The notes below the pieces were generated by a model. That model did not search any database and had not been told where the DNA came from. It worked only from the letters and a program-made list of their open reading frames with translations. DNA of 64,000 nucleotides from Pseudomonas sp. NFIX28 (GTDB taxonomy: Bacteria; Pseudomonadota; Gammaproteobacteria; Pseudomonadales; Pseudomonadaceae): positions 124,001 through 188,000 of the forward strand of contig NZ_FNPW01000002.1 in the NCBI RefSeq assembly GCF_900107395.1. Direction: 5' to 3'. The translations under genes and the position numbers were made by a program. This document shows positions 42,696-51,173 of the stretch, piece by piece (within the stretch, counting starts at the first letter, position 1; each line of letters opens with the position of its first letter).

Positions 42696-43775
42696 ATGAC
42701 TGTACTCAGAGTTGGCATCGTCGGCCTCGGCGCGCAGATGCAAGAAAATCTGCTGCCCACGCTTTTGCAAATGCCGGATATTCGCATCGTCGCGGTGTGC
42801 GACAGCGACTTGACCCGCGCCGGACAGATTCACCGCTTCATCTCCGACGTGGCGATCACCGACGATTTCGACGACATGCTCGATAGCGCCGCGCTGGACG
42901 CGGTGGTCATGGCCTGCCCGCCCCAGGCGCACCGCGACCTGGCGATCAAGGCAATGGCCAAGGGCGTGCACGTGTTCGTCGAGAAACCGCCGTGCTTCAC
43001 CCTCGCCGAGCTCGAATGCCTGATCGGCGCGGCGAACCAGGCCCAGGTCGTCACCGGCGTGGGCATGAACTTCAAATACGCCAAGCCCATGCGCCAGCTG
43101 CGCGATATGACGCGCACCGAGCAGTTCGGCAAGGTCGTGCACATCCAGCTCAACCACTACGCGAGCAAACCCACCGCGCCGCTGTGGGGCCTGGACTCCA
43201 CGCTGCGTTCGTTCCTGCTGGCCCAGGCAATCCACACCATCGACCTTGGCGTGACCTTCGGCGGCGGCGAGCTGCGCGATATCGAATCGCGGGTGCAGCG
43301 CCACGAAGACTCGTTGCTGGTGAGCCTGGAGCTCGGGTTCAGCTCCGGTGCCACGGTCAGCCTGCTGAGCGGGACCATGTTCCCGTACTTCGAATTCGAC
43401 ATGAAGATCGTCAGCTCCAACTCGATGATGGTCGAGCTCAACAACCTGTGGAACATCACCCTGCACGAGCCGGTGCATGGCACCGGGGCAACCGGCACCG
43501 CCAAGCGCTGGCGCGGCGCGTGGCAGCCGGGGCCGCTGGATTCGGGCTACGAGCGCAGCGGTTATTTCGGCGAACTCGAGAAGTTCTTCGACGCGGTGCG
43601 CAACCGCTCGCCATACGAAGCCAGCTTCGAAAGCCTGCTGCCGACCTTCCAGGTGATCGAGCAGATCTGCCACGCCGACAGCGCCCGCACCGATGTCGCC
43701 CCGTTGCTCGCCCTGCATTCCACGCATGCCGCCAAGTCCCCTGCCTTTCTCGGAGCCCAGACCAATGTCCGCTAA
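42696..43775 (+). CDS. Gfo/Idh/MocA-family NAD(P)-dependent oxidoreductase
   Basis: First gene of the operon, 359 residues. It has an N-terminal Rossmann fold (VGIVGLGAQMQENLLP), the family's catalytic lysine motif EKPP at 96-99 and a C-terminal alpha/beta domain with the HTIDLG histidine motif. Family members oxidise or reduce ring hydroxyls of sugars, sugar phosphates, NDP-sugars or cyclitols. In kanosamine synthesis (NtdC) and in WlbA/WbpB-type pathways such an enzyme makes the keto group that a DegT aminotransferase then aminates, and such aminotransferases follow here. ATG 42696 is preferred over in-frame 42684 and 42690 because GGAG precedes it at good distance. Overlaps the next gene by 11 bases. 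Confidence 0.88.
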   Translation: MTVLRVGIVGLGAQMQENLLPTLLQMPDIRIVAVCDSDLTRAGQIHRFISDVAITDDFDDMLDSAALDAVVMACPPQAHRDLAIKAMAKGVHVFVEKPPCFTLAELECLIGAANQAQVVTGVGMNFKYAKPMRQLRDMTRTEQFGKVVHIQLNHYASKPTAPLWGLDSTLRSFLLAQAIHTIDLGVTFGGGELRDIESRVQRHEDSLLVSLELGFSSGATVSLLSGTMFPYFEFDMKIVSSNSMMVELNNLWNITLHEPVHGTGATGTAKRWRGAWQPGPLDSGYERSGYFGELEKFFDAVRNRSPYEASFESLLPTFQVIEQICHADSARTDVAPLLALHSTHAAKSPAFLGAQTNVR

Positions 43776-44874
43776 TCTCTCCAGCGCTGCCCGTATTGCC
43801 GTTTCCGACAAATACCGCCCGGTATACGCCGACGATCTGCTGACCTTGCAGAACACCCTGGAACGGCCGCTGTCCGGCACCAGCGATGTGGTAAGCGAAT
43901 ACGAGGCCAAGCTGGCGGCCTGGTTCGAGGCCCGGCATGCGATCGCGGTCTCCTCCGGAGGCGCCGCCCTGAGCGTGGCGATCTACGCCGCCGGCGTCGG
44001 TCCCGGCGACGATGTCCTGCTGACCCCGAGCTGCCCGCTGTGCACCATCTATCCGATCATCGCCGCCGGCGCCAACCCGATCTTCGTCGACACCCGCCGC
44101 CACGGTTTCGGTGCCGACCCGGAATCGATCAAGGCCCGCATCACCTCGCGCACCCGGGCGATCATCGATATTCCAATGTGGGGCTACCCCACTGAAGTCG
44201 ACGAGCTGCAAGGCCTGACCCGCGAGCTGGGCATCAAGCTGATCCTCGACCTGGCGCATTCCCACGGCAGCACCCTCAATGGCCGGCCGCTGTCGGCCTA
44301 TGGCGACCTGTCGTGCTTCAGCACCCACGAACGCAAGCCGCTGGCCACTGGCGAAGGCGGCTTCATCCTCACCGACGACGACCAGCTGGCCCAGCGCTGC
44401 CGCGACTACAGCCGCTTCGGCAACCTCAACGGCAAGGATTTCGGCCTCAACTACAAGCTGGCCGCGCTGCCTGCCGCGCTGGGCGCCAACCGCCTGGACT
44501 CGCTGGCCGCGCAGATCGAGCAACGGCGCGCCAACGCCGCTTACTTCCTGCAACGGCTGGACCACAGCAAGGTGCGGGAAAAAGTCATCATCGAGGGCGG
44601 GCGCACCAACTATTACTTCCTCAACCTGGAGCTGCATTTCGCCGACAACCGCGCCTTCATCGATTACCTGGACGAGGCGGGCATCCCGTCGGACATCAAG
44701 CGCTACGGCTGCAAGGCGCTCTACGAGTTCCCGGCGCTGGCCGAATACCGCAATGACTGCCCGAACGCCGAGGCGCTGCTGGCCAGCATGACCACCATCC
44801 CGGTGCATCCGGACATCACCCACGCCGAGCTGGACTACATGGTGGAGCGGATCAACCAGTACGGGGCGCCATGA
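43765..44874 (+). CDS. DegT/DnrJ/EryC1/StrS-family PLP aminotransferase (first copy)
   Basis: A 369-residue fold-type I PLP enzyme. The Schiff-base lysine is K191 in STHERKPLATGEGG, and the PLP-binding Asp lies in LILDLAHSHG (about 162). The SGGAALSVAI block near 64-73 binds the cofactor phosphate. Family members aminate keto-sugars, NDP-keto-sugars or keto-cyclitols; the TGEGG form resembles cyclitol and sugar aminotransferases. The start ATG overlaps the upstream stop, and the long frame to 43693 is within the dehydrogenase gene. A second, related aminotransferase lies two genes on. Substrate unknown. Confidence 0.88.
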   Translation: MSANLSSAARIAVSDKYRPVYADDLLTLQNTLERPLSGTSDVVSEYEAKLAAWFEARHAIAVSSGGAALSVAIYAAGVGPGDDVLLTPSCPLCTIYPIIAAGANPIFVDTRRHGFGADPESIKARITSRTRAIIDIPMWGYPTEVDELQGLTRELGIKLILDLAHSHGSTLNGRPLSAYGDLSCFSTHERKPLATGEGGFILTDDDQLAQRCRDYSRFGNLNGKDFGLNYKLAALPAALGANRLDSLAAQIEQRRANAAYFLQRLDHSKVREKVIIEGGRTNYYFLNLELHFADNRAFIDYLDEAGIPSDIKRYGCKALYEFPALAEYRNDCPNAEALLASMTTIPVHPDITHAELDYMVERINQYGAP

Positions 44875-45386
44875 TGAGCGACGTTCCTGATCGTTCGACC
44901 CTGGATCGGCACTTTACGGCCTCGGCGTTCGTATTGAACCCGGACCGCAAAATGCTCCTGCTGCACCATCGCAAGCTGGGGGTCTGGCTGTACCCGGGCG
45001 GCCATATCGAACAGGGGGAAACCCCCGATGTGGCGGTGTTGCGCGAGATCTACGAGGAAACCGGGATTCACGCCGCCCTGCTGGGCGAGCGTGACCTGGA
45101 ACTGGCCGATGCCGAGACCGACGTCACTGTGTTGCACCAGCCTTACCGGATCCTCTGCGAATTCATCGATGACAAGCGCGGGCCGCATTACCACCTGGAC
45201 CTGATCTACCTCACCGCCACCGACCTGCGGGCTTGCCCGCCGGAGCGCGAAGTGGAAAACGCACGCTTCTTCAGCCGGCAGGAAACCGCCGAGCTGAAGA
45301 TGTTCCCCAACTTCCGGCGCATGGTCGACCGGGTGTTCGCCGATGCCGAGGTGTGGGACATGGTCGGCAGGAAGGTGGCGCCATGA
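44871..45386 (+). CDS. Nudix hydrolase (first copy)
   Basis: A 171-residue protein with a complete Nudix box: GGHIEQGETPDVAVLREIYEETGI at about residues 43-66 (GX5EX7REUXEEXGU). The region HHRKLGVWLYPGG just before it fits NDP- or (di)phosphate-containing substrates. It overlaps the aminotransferase stop by 4 bases and its own stop overlaps the next start. It may hydrolyse a nucleotide-linked intermediate in the pathway; this is inference. ATG 44871 or 44874 could be used. Confidence 0.85.
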   Translation: MMSDVPDRSTLDRHFTASAFVLNPDRKMLLLHHRKLGVWLYPGGHIEQGETPDVAVLREIYEETGIHAALLGERDLELADAETDVTVLHQPYRILCEFIDDKRGPHYHLDLIYLTATDLRACPPEREVENARFFSRQETAELKMFPNFRRMVDRVFADAEVWDMVGRKVAP

Positions 45387-46489
45387 ACCAGGCCCTTTCC
45401 CGCCCCGCCCGGGTCATCGCCGAAAAATGCGGTCACGACACCGCCGACGATGTGCCCGAGCTGCAACGCGCCCTGGCGACGGGGCTGACCGGCACCTCGC
45501 AGATCGTCGAGGACTACGAGACCGCGCTCGCCGTGCTGTACGGCGTGCGCCACGTGATTGCCGTGTCGTCGGGGGCCGCCTCGGTCACCGCGGCACTGGC
45601 CGGCGTGCGGTTCCAGCCGGGCGACGAGGTGATAGTCGCGCCCACGGGCCCGATCTGCACCGTCCTGCCGATCCTGTCCCTGGGCCTGGTGCCGGTGTTC
45701 TGCGATGTCGCGCCGGACAACTTCGGGCTCGACCCGGACGACCTGCAGCGCTGCATCGGCCCCCGCACCTGCGCGATCATCGAGGTGCCGATGTGGGGGT
45801 ATCCGATTGCCTCGCACACCACCTGGGACGCGGCGCGCCAGGCCGGCATCCCGCTGATCCAGGACCTGGCCCACGCGCACCTGACGCGCCTCAACGGCAC
45901 TTGGCTGGCGCAGCATGGCGACATCAGCTGCTTCAGCACCCACGACTGCAAGTTCATGTCCACCGGCGAGGGCGGTTTCGTCATGACCGATGACGATGAG
46001 CGCGCCAGCCGTATCCGCGCCTATACCCGCTTTGGCAACCTCACCGGCGAAACCCTGGGCATCAACCTCAAGCTCGGCGGCCTGCAGGCCGCCCTCGGGC
46101 TGGCGCGTTCGCGGCAGCTGGAAAGCCGCTTGCACCAGCGCCAGGCCAACCGCCGGCAATTGCTCGAGCAGCTGGACAACCCGGCGATCCGCGAGCTGCC
46201 GCTGACCCCCGGGGGCGAAGCCAACGCCTATGCCTTGCTGTTGCAGGCGGTGGGGCACGACGGGCGACGGCTGGTGCATTACCAGCAGCGCCATGGCATC
46301 CCTTCGGACATCGGCAAGTACGACAACCAGCCGCTGTACCAATTGCCGCTGCTGGCGCAGTACCGCCGCGACTGCCCCAACGCCGCCCGGTTGCTGCGTT
46401 CGCTGACCACGGTGCCGCTGCACCCGGGGCTGGCGCAGGACGACCTGGCTTACATTGCAAAGGTGCTCAATGACTATTCCCCAGCCTGA
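45383..46489 (+). CDS. DegT/DnrJ/EryC1/StrS-family PLP aminotransferase (second copy)
   Basis: A 368-residue paralogue of the enzyme encoded at 43765. The catalytic lysine is K190 in STHDCKFMSTGEGG; shared blocks are VIAVSSGAA, EVPMWGYP and DLAHAH. Between-copy similarity is high in the active site, lower elsewhere (for example P-T-G-P-I-C-T versus P-S-C-P-L-C-T), which fits duplication followed by change in specificity. The conserved order Nudix-aminotransferase suggests both work on successive intermediates, or form a heterodimer. It overlaps both neighbours (4 and 20 bases). The upstream frame to 45233 is not conserved. Confidence 0.88.
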   Translation: MNQALSRPARVIAEKCGHDTADDVPELQRALATGLTGTSQIVEDYETALAVLYGVRHVIAVSSGAASVTAALAGVRFQPGDEVIVAPTGPICTVLPILSLGLVPVFCDVAPDNFGLDPDDLQRCIGPRTCAIIEVPMWGYPIASHTTWDAARQAGIPLIQDLAHAHLTRLNGTWLAQHGDISCFSTHDCKFMSTGEGGFVMTDDDERASRIRAYTRFGNLTGETLGINLKLGGLQAALGLARSRQLESRLHQRQANRRQLLEQLDNPAIRELPLTPGGEANAYALLLQAVGHDGRRLVHYQQRHGIPSDIGKYDNQPLYQLPLLAQYRRDCPNAARLLRSLTTVPLHPGLAQDDLAYIAKVLNDYSPA

Positions 46490-47840
46490 TACCGTCGTGG
46501 ACGGCCGACACGCCGTGGTCATCGGCGGCAGCGTCACCGGCTGCCTGACCGCGGCGGTCCTGGCCCGGCGTTTCCAGCGGGTCACGGTGATCGAGAAGAG
46601 CGATTTCTTCGACGAGACCGGCCCGCGCCAGAGCCTGCCCCAGGAACATCACGTGCACCTGTTGCTGCTGCGCGGCAAGCAGATCATCGAAGGCATCTTC
46701 CCCGGCACCCTGGGCGCCCTGGAGCAGGGCGGCGCGCAAGTGGCCGACCTGGGCCACGACGTGAAGTGGTACCAGGGCGGGCGCTGGAAAAACCGTTACC
46801 GCAGTGGCATCTATGCCCACTATTGCAGCCGGCGCCTGATCGACAACCAGTTGCGCCGGGCCCTGCTCGGCGTGCTGAACGTCGAGGTGTTGTCGAGTAC
46901 CCGGGTCACGCGCATCGAGTTCGCCGGGGCCGATCCTTCGCGGCGGGTCGAGGCGGTGACCGTCGACGACGGCCACAGCGAGCGGACCCTGCGCTGCGAC
47001 CTGCTGGTCGACGCCAGCGGGCGGGGCACGCGCTTGCCGACGTGGCTGAAAGAGGCCGGCTTCGGCGAGGTCGAGACCAGCGTGGTCAAGACCGAGCTGG
47101 GGTATGCCTCGCGCATCTACCGGCGCCTTCCGGCCTATGCCGAGCAATGGCAGGTGCTGCTGGTGCTGCCCAAGGCGCCGCTGCAACGCTCCATGGGCGT
47201 GATCAGCCCCATCGAAGGCGACCGCTGGATGGTCACCACCGGGGGCTGGTTCGGCCACTTTCCCGGCAAGGACCCGCAGGAGTTCCTGCAAGCCCTGGCG
47301 GCGTTGCCGGTGCCGGATATCCATGAGGTGATCCGCGACGCCGAGCCGCTGTCGCCGGTCCACACCTTCAAGATGCCCGGCAGCCGCCGCACGCATTTCG
47401 ACCGGGTCGAGCACTGGCCCGCCGGGCTGCTGGTGGTCGGTGACGCCCTGAGCAGCATGAACCCGCTGTACAGCCAGGGCATGACCATCGGCGCGCTGGA
47501 AGCCGACTGCATCGATTGCCACATCGACCAGGCCCTGCGCGGCGTCGAGAGCTTTCGCCAACTGCAGGGCCGGCTGTGCGGGGTGGTCGATGGCGCCTGG
47601 AGCATGGCCACCACCGAAGACTTCCGCTTTCCCGAAACCGTTGGCCAGCGCAGTTGGCGCACGCGCTTCCATCATTGGTACGGCGCCGGCCTGGGCCAGG
47701 TCTCGGCGAACAATCGCCGCGCCCTGGAAACCCAGATCGGCGTCACCAACCTGGTGATGGAGCCCAGCAAGCTCTACACACCGGCGATCGCCTCACGCAT
47801 CGCCCTCAATGCCCTTCTTGCGGAGAAAACCCGACCATGA
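46470..47840 (+). CDS. FAD-dependent monooxygenase/epoxidase (LasC/PHBH-like)
   Basis: A 456-residue flavoprotein. The FAD-binding motif VVIGGSVTGCLTAAVLARR is at about residues 16-34, and the second FAD motif is VVGDALSSMNPLYSQGMTIGA, the form seen in LasC-type epoxidases and para-hydroxybenzoate-hydroxylase relatives. A DASGRGTRLP block lies between them. Such enzymes hydroxylate or epoxidise small molecules using NAD(P)H and O2. Here it probably oxidises a pathway intermediate. It overlaps the second aminotransferase by 20 bases and the HAD gene by 4. Confidence 0.82.
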   Translation: MTIPQPDTVVDGRHAVVIGGSVTGCLTAAVLARRFQRVTVIEKSDFFDETGPRQSLPQEHHVHLLLLRGKQIIEGIFPGTLGALEQGGAQVADLGHDVKWYQGGRWKNRYRSGIYAHYCSRRLIDNQLRRALLGVLNVEVLSSTRVTRIEFAGADPSRRVEAVTVDDGHSERTLRCDLLVDASGRGTRLPTWLKEAGFGEVETSVVKTELGYASRIYRRLPAYAEQWQVLLVLPKAPLQRSMGVISPIEGDRWMVTTGGWFGHFPGKDPQEFLQALAALPVPDIHEVIRDAEPLSPVHTFKMPGSRRTHFDRVEHWPAGLLVVGDALSSMNPLYSQGMTIGALEADCIDCHIDQALRGVESFRQLQGRLCGVVDGAWSMATTEDFRFPETVGQRSWRTRFHHWYGAGLGQVSANNRRALETQIGVTNLVMEPSKLYTPAIASRIALNALLAEKTRP

Positions 47841-48535
47841 TCGATGATCGACTGCATTTCGCGGGGATCGAACACCTGGTATTCGACTGGAACGGCACCC
47901 TGATCGACGACATCGCGCTGGCCGTCAGCGCGGTCAATCGCTGTGGCGAGCGTTATGCCGTGCCGCCCATCGATGCGCCGCGCTACCGGGCGCTGTTCGA
48001 CTTTCCGATCGCCGATTTCTACGCCGCGCTGGGGTTCGACCTGCAACGCACGCCCTTTGCGCAAATCGTCGAGCACTACCTTGAGCACTTCGACGCCAAC
48101 GTTGCCCACTGCCCGCTGCACGACGGCGTGTTCGAGGTGCTGGAGGCGGCGAGCAATGCCGGCATCGGGGTTTCCATCGTCTCCGCCTCGCATAGCGACG
48201 TGCTGCTCCAGACCCTGGAGGCCAAGGGCCTGCGCGGGCATTTCGAGCATGTCGTGGGGCTGAGCCACAACCAGGCCACCAGCAAGACCGCCGAGGCCCT
48301 GATGCTGCAGCACAAGCTCGGCACCCCGGCCGGGCGCACCCTGTTCATCGGCGACACCCTGCACGATTACGACGTGGCGCGGGCCGTCGGCTGGCAGCCG
48401 CTGCTGGTCGGTACCGGCCACCAGGACATCGACCGCCTGCGGCAGGCCGGCGCCCCGGTCTTCGCCGGGCTGGGCGAACTGCTCGGGCATTACGCCAGTG
48501 ACGAGCGACGCGCCGTCGTTCGGGAGGGAGCCTGA
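47837..48535 (+). CDS. HAD-superfamily hydrolase with DWNGT motif I (first copy)
   Basis: A 232-residue HAD protein. Motif I reads FDWNGTLIDD, so the nucleophile Asp is present but the usual second Asp (acid/base) is Asn. Motif II is SIVSAS (Ser), motif III a Lys in ATSKTAEAL, and motif IV GDTLHDYDVA with two acidic residues. A cap domain lies at about 30-90. The DWNGT form occurs in Gph-like proteins whose activity varies. It may be a phosphatase for a sugar or cyclitol phosphate, as NtdB is in kanosamine synthesis. ATG 47837 overlaps the FAD enzyme stop by 4 bases; longer frames are rejected. Confidence 0.8.
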   Translation: MIDDRLHFAGIEHLVFDWNGTLIDDIALAVSAVNRCGERYAVPPIDAPRYRALFDFPIADFYAALGFDLQRTPFAQIVEHYLEHFDANVAHCPLHDGVFEVLEAASNAGIGVSIVSASHSDVLLQTLEAKGLRGHFEHVVGLSHNQATSKTAEALMLQHKLGTPAGRTLFIGDTLHDYDVARAVGWQPLLVGTGHQDIDRLRQAGAPVFAGLGELLGHYASDERRAVVREGA

Positions 48536-48536
48536 T

Positions 48537-49649
48537 ATGGACACCGCGCACCTGGTCCTGCTGGGCCTGATCGCCACTTCGCTGCTGTTGCGCGCGCTGG
48601 TGGCTTTCTATTACCGCGATGCGCAGCGGGTGCTGCGCCTGCTCAAGCTGATACCGCGCCTGGAAGGGCGGCGCGAACAATATTACCGCCCGCTGGACGC
48701 CTGGCTCGCGCCGCTGCCCTTTGTCTGGACGTGGCTGGACATCGTCGCCGCGGTGCAGGCGGCGTCGATCTACTCGTCGCCGCTGGCCTGGCTGGCCGTG
48801 CTGCTGTGGAGCGGCGGGCGCATGCGCGCGTTGCAGGAATTCGGGCACAACGCGGTGCACTTCGCGCTGTGTCGCCACCACGGCTGGCAATGGTGGTTGA
48901 GCAACGTGTTCTACCAATTCCCGATGTTCAAGCGCGACATGCGCAGCCGGCACCAGACCCACACCCTGGAACACCATCGCCACCCCAACCATCCGCAGCT
49001 CGACCCCAACCGCGCGCGGGTGCATGCCGGCGGCTATGTGGCAGGCCTGACGCCCAGCGGTTTCTATGCCCTGTTGCTGTACCCGCTGACCCCTCGCGGG
49101 GCCTGGGTGAACCTCAGCACCCTGGTGCGCAGCAGCCTGCTCAACCATTCCCGGCTGACCACCCTGGTGCGCTGCCTGAGCGTGGCGGCGGTGGCGGCGT
49201 TGCTGTATGCCTTCGGCGGCTGGGAAGGCGTGTTGTTCGCCTGGTTGCTGCCATTGCTGACGTCTTATCCGGTCTTTGCCTGGATCTCGCTGCTGACCGA
49301 ACACCGCTGGTTCATCGAAGGCAACGCGCGCAATCGCCGCGAGCTGGAATACCTGGCCGGCCGGCCCACCGATTACTTCGGGATCTCCGGCTGGCTGGTG
49401 CGGGTGTTCATCGCGCCGACATCCGACGCCTATCACCTGGCGCACTCGCTGTACCCCGGGGTGCGCTGGAACTACCTGCCGGCGATCGACCGGCACCTGA
49501 AAATCCACGAGCCGCGCTACAGCAGCAACGCCAGCGAAGGGCTGCTGTTGCCGCGCGGCAATGCGCCCACGGCCCTGTCCGAACTCTATGAGCGCCTGGT
49601 CTGCACCGAACACCAACCGTCCACCCTGAAGTCGAGAGGTAGCCTGTGA
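48537..49649 (+). CDS. Membrane fatty acid desaturase/hydroxylase-family di-iron protein
   Basis: A 370-residue membrane protein with several hydrophobic segments and the histidine boxes of the family: GHNAVHF (HxxxH), HQTHTLEHHRHPN (HxxEHH) and DAYHLAHSLYP (HxxxH). These bind the two irons that desaturate or hydroxylate C-H bonds. It begins 1 base after the HAD stop and overlaps the next start (GTGA) by 4 bases. Use in a small-molecule operon instead of lipid metabolism is suggested by its neighbours; the substrate is unknown. Confidence 0.85.
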   Translation: MDTAHLVLLGLIATSLLLRALVAFYYRDAQRVLRLLKLIPRLEGRREQYYRPLDAWLAPLPFVWTWLDIVAAVQAASIYSSPLAWLAVLLWSGGRMRALQEFGHNAVHFALCRHHGWQWWLSNVFYQFPMFKRDMRSRHQTHTLEHHRHPNHPQLDPNRARVHAGGYVAGLTPSGFYALLLYPLTPRGAWVNLSTLVRSSLLNHSRLTTLVRCLSVAAVAALLYAFGGWEGVLFAWLLPLLTSYPVFAWISLLTEHRWFIEGNARNRRELEYLAGRPTDYFGISGWLVRVFIAPTSDAYHLAHSLYPGVRWNYLPAIDRHLKIHEPRYSSNASEGLLLPRGNAPTALSELYERLVCTEHQPSTLKSRGSL

Positions 49650-50557
49650 CATTCCCAACCGCATCCCAGCACGTCCAACGTATCGGCATCATCGGCGGCA
49701 GCGGCCTGCAACAGCTGCCCGGCCTGCAAGACATCCAGCAGGTGCAATGCACGACCGCCTTCGGCACGCCGTCGTCGCCGCTCACCCTGGGCACGCTCAA
49801 TGGCGTGCCCGTGGCCTTTGTGCAGCGCCACGGCGTGGGCCATGTGATTCCACCGGCCTCGATCAATGTCCGCGCCAACATCGCCGCGCTGCGCAGTGTC
49901 GGCTGCACGCAACTGCTGTCGGTCAGCGCGGTGGGCAGCCTGACCCACGAGGCGCCACCGGGCAGCTTCGTGCTGGTCGACCAGTACATCGACCGCACTA
50001 TCCAGCGTGAAAAGACCTTTTTCGGCCCCGGGCTGGTCGGCCATGTGCCTTTTGGCGAGCCGGTCTGCGCGCGCATGCGCGGGGTGCTGGCCGAAAGTGC
50101 CGAGGCCGAGGACATCCAGGCGCGCAACGGCGGCACCTATGTGGTCATGGAAGGCCCGCAGTTTTCCACCCGCGCCGAGTCCCACCTGTACCGCCAATGG
50201 GGCGGCACGGTGATCGGCATGACCGCGATGCCCGAAGCCAAGCTGGCCCGCGAGGCCGAGCTTTGCTACGCGATGATCGCCATTCCCACCGATTTCGACT
50301 GCTGGCACGAATCCCACGAGCCGGTGAACGCCACGCTGGTGGCGCAACGCATGGCCGACACCTTCAACCTGACCCGGCGCCTGGTGACCGCGGCCGTGAC
50401 CCGCCTGGGCCGGCATGCCGGTGCCTGCCCCTGCGGGTGCGACCGCGCCCTGGACACCGCGGTAATGACCGCGCCCGAACACCGTGACCCGCGCATGGTC
50501 GAGCGCCTGTTGAGCGTCGCGCCCAATGCCACCCATCTGTCAGCGAACAAGGAATGA
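49646..50557 (+). CDS. 5'-methylthioadenosine/nucleoside phosphorylase (MTAP/PNP family)
   Basis: A 303-residue trimeric-type nucleoside phosphorylase. The phosphate-binding motif GIIGGSG is at about 14-20, and VQRHGVGHVIPPASINVRANIAAL, EGPQFSTRAES and MTAMPEAKLAREAE follow the MTAP/PNP pattern. The segment TDFDCWHESHE resembles the MTAP adenine-binding loop (TDYDCW), which supports a 6-aminopurine substrate. MTA arises when S-adenosylmethionine donates an aminocarboxypropyl or aminobutyryl group. The protein could recycle such a by-product or process a nucleoside intermediate. GTG start overlaps the desaturase stop; C-terminal Cys cluster (ACPCGC) is unusual. Confidence 0.82.
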   Translation: MTFPTASQHVQRIGIIGGSGLQQLPGLQDIQQVQCTTAFGTPSSPLTLGTLNGVPVAFVQRHGVGHVIPPASINVRANIAALRSVGCTQLLSVSAVGSLTHEAPPGSFVLVDQYIDRTIQREKTFFGPGLVGHVPFGEPVCARMRGVLAESAEAEDIQARNGGTYVVMEGPQFSTRAESHLYRQWGGTVIGMTAMPEAKLAREAELCYAMIAIPTDFDCWHESHEPVNATLVAQRMADTFNLTRRLVTAAVTRLGRHAGACPCGCDRALDTAVMTAPEHRDPRMVERLLSVAPNATHLSANKE

Positions 50558-50561
50558 AGCG

Positions 50562-51173
50562 ATGAACCAGGCCATCTCCACCAAGGACCGGGTGCGGATC
50601 CACCAGGTCCAAGTGCTTTCTGACAACTGGTACGTGCTGCGCAAGACCACCTACGACTTCCAGGGCCGCGACGGCGTCTGGCGCACCCTGGACCGGGAAA
50701 CCTACGACCGCGGCAACGGCGCCACCATCTTGCTCTACAGCCGGGCCAAGCAGACGGTGGTGCTGACCCGGCAGTTTCGTTTCCCGGCCTTCGTCAACGA
50801 GCACGACGGCATGCTGATCGAGACCTGCGCCGGGCTGCTGGACAAGGACGATGCGCTGACCTGCATCCACAAGGAGACGGAGGAAGAAACCGGCTACCGC
50901 ATCCGCGAAGTGCGCCAGGTGTTCGAAGCCTTCATGAGCCCCGGCTCGGTCACCGAGCGCCTGCACTTTTTCGTCGGCGAATATTTCGATGAAGACAAGC
51001 AGGGCGAGGGCGGCGGCCTGGCGCACGAGGGCGAAGAGATCGAAGTGCTGGAACTGCCGATCGATGAGGCCCTGGCGATGATCGACCGCGGCGAGATCTG
51101 CGACGGCAAGACCATCATGCTGCTGCAGTACGCCAAGCTGCATCGGCTGCTGGAGGTTGCCGCCGATGACTGA
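50562..51173 (+). CDS. GDP-mannose pyrophosphatase NudK-like Nudix hydrolase (second copy)
   Basis: A 203-residue protein close to E. coli NudK: VLSDNWYVLRKTTYDF, RETYDRGNGATILLYS, VVLTRQFRFPAFVNEHDGM, LIETCAGLLDKDDA, and a Nudix box with the REXXEE-like KETEEETGY at about 104-112. NudK hydrolyses GDP-mannose to mannose-1-P and GMP. It lies 4 bases after the phosphorylase gene and overlaps the next by 8 bases. In this operon it may act on a GDP-sugar intermediate. GDP-mannose is also made by the LPS operon at the end of this window. Confidence 0.85.
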   Translation: MNQAISTKDRVRIHQVQVLSDNWYVLRKTTYDFQGRDGVWRTLDRETYDRGNGATILLYSRAKQTVVLTRQFRFPAFVNEHDGMLIETCAGLLDKDDALTCIHKETEEETGYRIREVRQVFEAFMSPGSVTERLHFFVGEYFDEDKQGEGGGLAHEGEEIEVLELPIDEALAMIDRGEICDGKTIMLLQYAKLHRLLEVAADD

